Shown here: one piece after another, positions 60,687 to 64,000 of the stretch
Layout: each line of letters opens with the position of its first letter
Numbering within the stretch: position 1 is the stretch's first letter
Origin: Microbacterium sp.
GTDB taxonomy: Bacteria; Actinomycetota; Actinomycetes; Actinomycetales; Microbacteriaceae
DNA: 64,000 nucleotides
Direction of reading: 5' to 3'
Assembly: GCA_031277885.1 (NCBI GenBank)
Contig: JAITLM010000143.1
Coordinates: forward strand, 1 to 64,000
Program-made: the position numbers and the translations under genes
Notes under the pieces: model-generated
What the model saw: only the letters and a program-made list of their open reading frames with translations
What the model was told of the DNA's origin: nothing
Databases searched by the model: none

Positions 60687-61517
60687 TCAGCTCCCGCCGG
60701 TTCCGAAGAGTGCGCCGACGCCGGAGAAGAGCCCGAGCTCGGAGGCGGCGCCGCGCGCGATGAGGAATCCGACGATGCCGACGATCCAGGCCGTGTTCTC
60801 CGCGCCGGTGCGGCTGAGCCAGGCGCCGAGCCGCCGAAGCGGCCCCTCGACGGCCCGGGCGGCGATGACGCGCAGGACCAGCAGCAGGAGCGCCGGCGCG
60901 ATCATGAGCAGGCAGTAGCCCGCGAGTGCGGCGATGCGGAGCGGGATGCCGATGCCGGCATCGGCGAGCATCGTCATCGCGACGATGTAGGGCAGCATCG
61001 TCGCGACCTCGACCAGGCCGGCGGCGATCGCGAGACCGACGACCACCAGCGGCGGGGTCGCGGGGTCGAGGAGCCGATCGCGCCACCGCGCGATCCGCCC
61101 CGGGGCGGGCTCGGCCGCATCGGGGGCGACCGGAGGGAACGGGCCGGGGCCGCCCCGAGCCTCGCCCATTGCGACGCTGTCGACGAGCACGGCCTCCTTC
61201 TTCTTCGCACCGGGGACCAGGAAGGCGCCCACGAGGAGGGCGGCTCCGACGACGAGGCGCGCGACCCGCCCCGCATCCGAGGAGAGGAAGTCGGCGGCGA
61301 CGTCGACGACGTTCACGAGGCCCCAGAGGAACAGCAGCCCGACCAGCAGATAGAAGAGGGTGATGGTGCCGAGGTAGAGCAGGATCCGCCGCACCCGTAC
61401 GCGTCCGGGCGGCAGCAGCAGGAAGACCGGGATGAGCAGGGTGCCCACGCTCAGCCCGTCCAGGAGTGCGAGCACGGCGAGGGTGAGGGCGAGCGGGGCT
61501 TCCGGCGAGAGGTCCAT
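60687..61517 (-). CDS. GAP-family (SfLAP) membrane protein
   Basis: 276 residues with six transmembrane segments, two sets of three around a Pro-rich cytosolic loop (about 120-140). ALLDGLSVGTLLIPVFLLL near 17-35 and GLVEVATMLPYIVAMTMLAD near 165-184 are the GAP/SAP signatures (sulfolipid-1-addressing protein family). Probable lipid or glycolipid export role by family, unproven here. Confidence 0.82.
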   Translation of the reverse strand: MDLSPEAPLALTLAVLALLDGLSVGTLLIPVFLLLPPGRVRVRRILLYLGTITLFYLLVGLLFLWGLVNVVDVAADFLSSDAGRVARLVVGAALLVGAFLVPGAKKKEAVLVDSVAMGEARGGPGPFPPVAPDAAEPAPGRIARWRDRLLDPATPPLVVVGLAIAAGLVEVATMLPYIVAMTMLADAGIGIPLRIAALAGYCLLMIAPALLLLVLRVIAARAVEGPLRRLGAWLSRTGAENTAWIVGIVGFLIARGAASELGLFSGVGALFGTGGS

Positions 61518-61635
61518 GCCCCCAAGGCTCCCGTCCGCCCGGCCGTCGCGGATCGGGCGAAGGGCGGAAAGCCGCGCGCGGCGCTCCTCCTTTCGGCCGA
61601 TGCGTCTGCGGAGCGCCGCATGGTTCGATAGGGCG

Positions 61636-62898
61636 ATGGACAGTCCGCGCACGCTCGATCGCGTCGCCGTGCCGGGTCCTCCCTCCCTCCTCCCCCGCAT
61701 GCTCGACGGGGTCTCCCGGCCGGTCGCCGACGCCGCGGGCACCGCGCTGCTCAGCGTGGTCGCTTCGGCGTTCGGCTTCGCCGGGCTCTGGGATCTGTTC
61801 CGCGTCACGCCCTTCCCGATCTCGCCCTGGTGGGCGCTCGCGTTCGCGCTGCCCGGCTGCGTCCTCATCGCGCTCCGTGACCGGATCCCTCCCCTCCTCG
61901 CGCTCCCGGTGGCGGCGGCCCTGTTCGCCGGCGACGCGGCGACCGTGGGAGGGCTGGGATCCCTCGTCGTGCTGCTGGACGTGCTCTGGCACGCCGTGCA
62001 TCGGGCCACGGCCCGCGTGCGCCGGGGGCTTGCGGTCGCGCTCGTGATCGTCGCCTGCGCCTTCCTGGTCTTCGCGCTGCTGCGCACCTCCGACCCCAGG
62101 ATCGCGATGCTCGTGACGCTGCAGATCGCGACCCTCCTCGGCACCGACTACTGGTGGGCGGTCGCGGTCGGACGGGCGGAGGAGGTCGCCGCGCTCGAGC
62201 GGCGCAGGGCGACGGACGCGGCGAGGGAGGCCGTGCGCGATGAGCGCGAGACCATGGCGAGAGAGCTGCACGACCTCGTCGCGGGACATGTGTCGGCGAT
62301 GGCGATCCGCTCGGAGGCGGCGCTGTCCACGCCCCCGGACGAGACGCGGGATCGCGCCGCCCTGCGTGCCGTGCGCGATGCGAGCCTCGACGCCCACGCG
62401 GCGCTGCGCTCGATGATCGCCGTGCTGCGCGACGGCGGCGAAGCACCGGCACCGGCGCCGACGCTGGCGGACATCCCTGAGCTCGTGCGCGCGGCAGAGT
62501 GGAGCGGCCTCAGCGTGCGCATCAGCGACGAGCGCATCGCCGACGAGCGCACCGACGAGCGCGGCGACGAGCGCGAGATCAACGGGCGGACCGGTGCGCT
62601 CCCCCTGCTCGTCGACCAGACCGCCGCCCGTGTCGTGCGCGAAGCCCTGGCCAACGGAGCGCGCCACGCGGTCGGCGCCGAGGTGCGGGTGCGGCTCTCG
62701 GACGGCGTGGATCGGCTTCTGATCCGGATCGACTCGCACGGCGGGCGGGGCGCGTCCGGCCCGGCGCTCGCCGGATCCGGCACGGGTCTCGCGGTGCTCG
62801 CCGAGCGCGTGCGCGCCCTGGGCGGCGAGTTCTCCGCCGGCCCGACGGGCGACGGCTGGTCGGTGCGCGCCGAGCTCCCCCGAGGAGAGGCGCCGTGA
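61636..62898 (+). CDS. Sensor histidine kinase (HisKA_3), second system
   Basis: 420 residues. Five to six N-terminal hydrophobic segments (about 35-165), coiled linker, phosphoacceptor RETMARELHDLVAGHVSAMA near 200-219 (His in ELHD), then a HATPase_c domain with EALANGARHAV and GSGTGLAVLAERV. A short charged repeat (DERIADERTDERGDERE) interrupts the region between dimerisation and ATPase domains. Overlaps its response regulator by four bases. Confidence 0.92.
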   Translation: MDSPRTLDRVAVPGPPSLLPRMLDGVSRPVADAAGTALLSVVASAFGFAGLWDLFRVTPFPISPWWALAFALPGCVLIALRDRIPPLLALPVAAALFAGDAATVGGLGSLVVLLDVLWHAVHRATARVRRGLAVALVIVACAFLVFALLRTSDPRIAMLVTLQIATLLGTDYWWAVAVGRAEEVAALERRRATDAAREAVRDERETMARELHDLVAGHVSAMAIRSEAALSTPPDETRDRAALRAVRDASLDAHAALRSMIAVLRDGGEAPAPAPTLADIPELVRAAEWSGLSVRISDERIADERTDERGDEREINGRTGALPLLVDQTAARVVREALANGARHAVGAEVRVRLSDGVDRLLIRIDSHGGRGASGPALAGSGTGLAVLAERVRALGGEFSAGPTGDGWSVRAELPRGEAP

Positions 62899-63548
62899 CC
62901 GGCCCGGCGCCGCGGGTGCTCCTCGCCGACGATCACGGCGCGATCCGCAGCGCGCTGCGGATCATGCTCGAGGCGCACGGGATCGACGTGGTCGGCGAGG
63001 CTTCGGACGGCGCGGTGGCCGTGCGGAACGCCCGTGCGCTGCGGCCGGATGTCGTGCTCATGGACCTGAGGATGCCCGGCCGCGACGGGATCTCGGCCAC
63101 CAGGGAGATCGTGGACGAAGCCCTGGCCGACGTCCTGGTGCTCACGAGCTTCGATGAGGACGACCTCGTGGACGGAGCGATCCTCGCCGGCGCCGCCGGC
63201 TTCCTCCTGAAGACGGCCGATGCGGCGACGCTGGTCGAGGCGATCCGCGCGGTCGCCGCAGGAGACGGCGTGCTCGACCCGAGGGTGACCCGCCGTGCGC
63301 TCGCCGCGGCGCGGGCCGGTGCCGTGACCGACCGGGAGCCGCCTTCCGCCGCGGCGCCGGTGGGCGGCGCGTTCACGGCCCGCGAGCAGGACGTGCTGGA
63401 CGGCATACTGCGCGGCTGGTCGAATGCGCAGCTCGCGGAGCACCTCGGCATCTCGGTGACGACCGTGAAGACGCACGTGTCCAACGTGCTCGCGAAGCTG
63501 GGAGCGCGCAGCCGTTCGCACGCGGCCGCGATCGTCCGACACCGCTGA
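62895..63548 (+). CDS. LuxR-family response regulator, second system
   Basis: 217 residues. Receiver with DDHGAIR near 12, Asp in VVLMDLRMPGRDG near 55, Lys in FLLKTADA near 105; LuxR HTH with FTAREQDVLDGILRGWSNAQ, then LGISVTTVKTHVSNVLAKLGA. GTG start at 62895 overlaps the kinase stop (GTGA). The target genes are not visible. Confidence 0.93.
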   Translation: MTGPAPRVLLADDHGAIRSALRIMLEAHGIDVVGEASDGAVAVRNARALRPDVVLMDLRMPGRDGISATREIVDEALADVLVLTSFDEDDLVDGAILAGAAGFLLKTADAATLVEAIRAVAAGDGVLDPRVTRRALAAARAGAVTDREPPSAAAPVGGAFTAREQDVLDGILRGWSNAQLAEHLGISVTTVKTHVSNVLAKLGARSRSHAAAIVRHR

Positions 63549-63576
63549 TCGTCGTGGAGCCTGCGCGCGGCGCCGC

Positions 63577-64000
63577 TCAGCCGGCGCTGACCTTCTCCTC
63601 CTCCCGGAGCGGGCGGGCCGCCCCCGAGAAAAGGCCGGAGAGCGCCGCCAGCACGACCAGGACGTAGAGCGTGTTGAGCAGGCCGATGTGGTCGCTGATG
63701 AAGCCCAGGACGGGCGGGCCGCCGAGGAAGGCGATGTAGCCGATCGTGGCGGCCGCGCTCACGCGGGCGGCGGCCTTGGCCGGGTCGTCGGCAGCCGCCG
63801 ACATGCCCAGCGGGAAGCCGAGCGAGGCCCCGATCCCCCACAGCGCCGCGCCGGCGAACACCAGCGGAGTGCTCGGCGCGAGGATGAACAGCAGGATCCC
63901 GGCGGCGGCCGTGATCGCCAGCACGCGCAGCACGATGACGCGGCCGAAGCGGTCGACGAGCGGGCCGCCGAAGAGCCGGACGACGGTCATCGCGACGGAG
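63577..64000 (-). CDS. MFS transporter, partial
   Basis: C-terminal 141 residues of a major facilitator protein; the 5' part lies beyond the window. Hydrophobic segments and the motif FGGPLVDRFGRVIVLRVLAI (motif A of the second half: G-x3-D-R-x-G-R) are visible, and the frame stays open to the last base. It is convergent with the response-regulator gene. Confidence 0.85.
   Translation of the reverse strand, partial: SVAMTVVRLFGGPLVDRFGRVIVLRVLAITAAAGILLFILAPSTPLVFAGAALWGIGASLGFPLGMSAAADDPAKAAARVSAAATIGYIAFLGGPPVLGFISDHIGLLNTLYVLVVLAALSGLFSGAARPLREEEKVSAG

Overview
The window is high-GC actinobacterial DNA spanning a chromosomal replication origin. Gene content, order and codon use point to Microbacteriaceae, most likely Microbacterium or a close relative. 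That placement is inferred from recognisable protein families and synteny, not from a database search. There is no rRNA operon, CRISPR array, prophage or insertion sequence. Three tRNA genes are present.

Layout. (1) 1-13.9 kb is the origin core. Leftward run rsmG (cut by the window edge), jag/khpB, yidC, yidD, rnpA, rpmH, with a parS site in the jag-rsmG gap. Rightward run dnaA, oriC, dnaN, a GNAT gene, recF, dciA, gyrB, gyrA and a DUF3566 membrane gene. (2) 14-18 kb: a VIT-family transporter and a histidine kinase / response regulator / DUF4097 operon lie between the DUF3566 gene and tRNA-Ile and tRNA-Ala, which are neighbours in Mycobacterium tuberculosis. (3) 18-36 kb is an accessory block: MocR regulator with YczE-like protein, PAP2 phosphatase, Lrp regulator, five-gene dipeptide ABC transporter, Xaa-Pro peptidase, pit phosphate transporter operon, a CtaG-like gene, an amidohydrolase, NUDIX and YbaK genes. 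(4) 36-49 kb is the conserved actinobacterial cell-wall and division block: CwsA-like gene, ppiA (broken by an amber codon), rhomboid protease, crgA, class E sortase, pknB, pknA, pbpA, rodA/ftsW, pstP, fhaB, fhaA, tRNA-Leu. (5) 49-64 kb is accessory: a membrane-anchored lipase, a nuclease, a tandem duplication of an MFS exporter plus TetR regulator cassette, cspA, a HAD phosphatase, nucS, a GAP-family gene, a second two-component system and a partial MFS gene.

The origin genes supply initiation (DnaA), clamp (DnaN), helicase loading (DciA), gyrase and segregation (parS). The pknB-fhaA cluster is read leftward with ATGA overlaps across pbpA, rodA and pstP, and couples kinase/phosphatase signalling to peptidoglycan synthesis. 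The dpp operon with its divergent Lrp gene and convergent peptidase forms a peptide-use island.

The most unusual signal is a set of four non-coding or gene-end elements at about 8.05, 29.45, 48.8 and 59.2 kb. Each carries a short motif four times: two direct copies, then two inverted copies, with copies in each arm 19 bp apart (20 bp in one arm). The motif differs from element to element while the geometry is kept. Other points of interest: an amber codon inside ppiA, a CtaG reading frame lacking a normal start, satellite DnaA-box clusters at 21.4 and 38.25 kb resembling oriC, a shared TTGCA-N4-TGCAA operator before both duplicated exporters, and a striking excess of the palindrome GGATCC.
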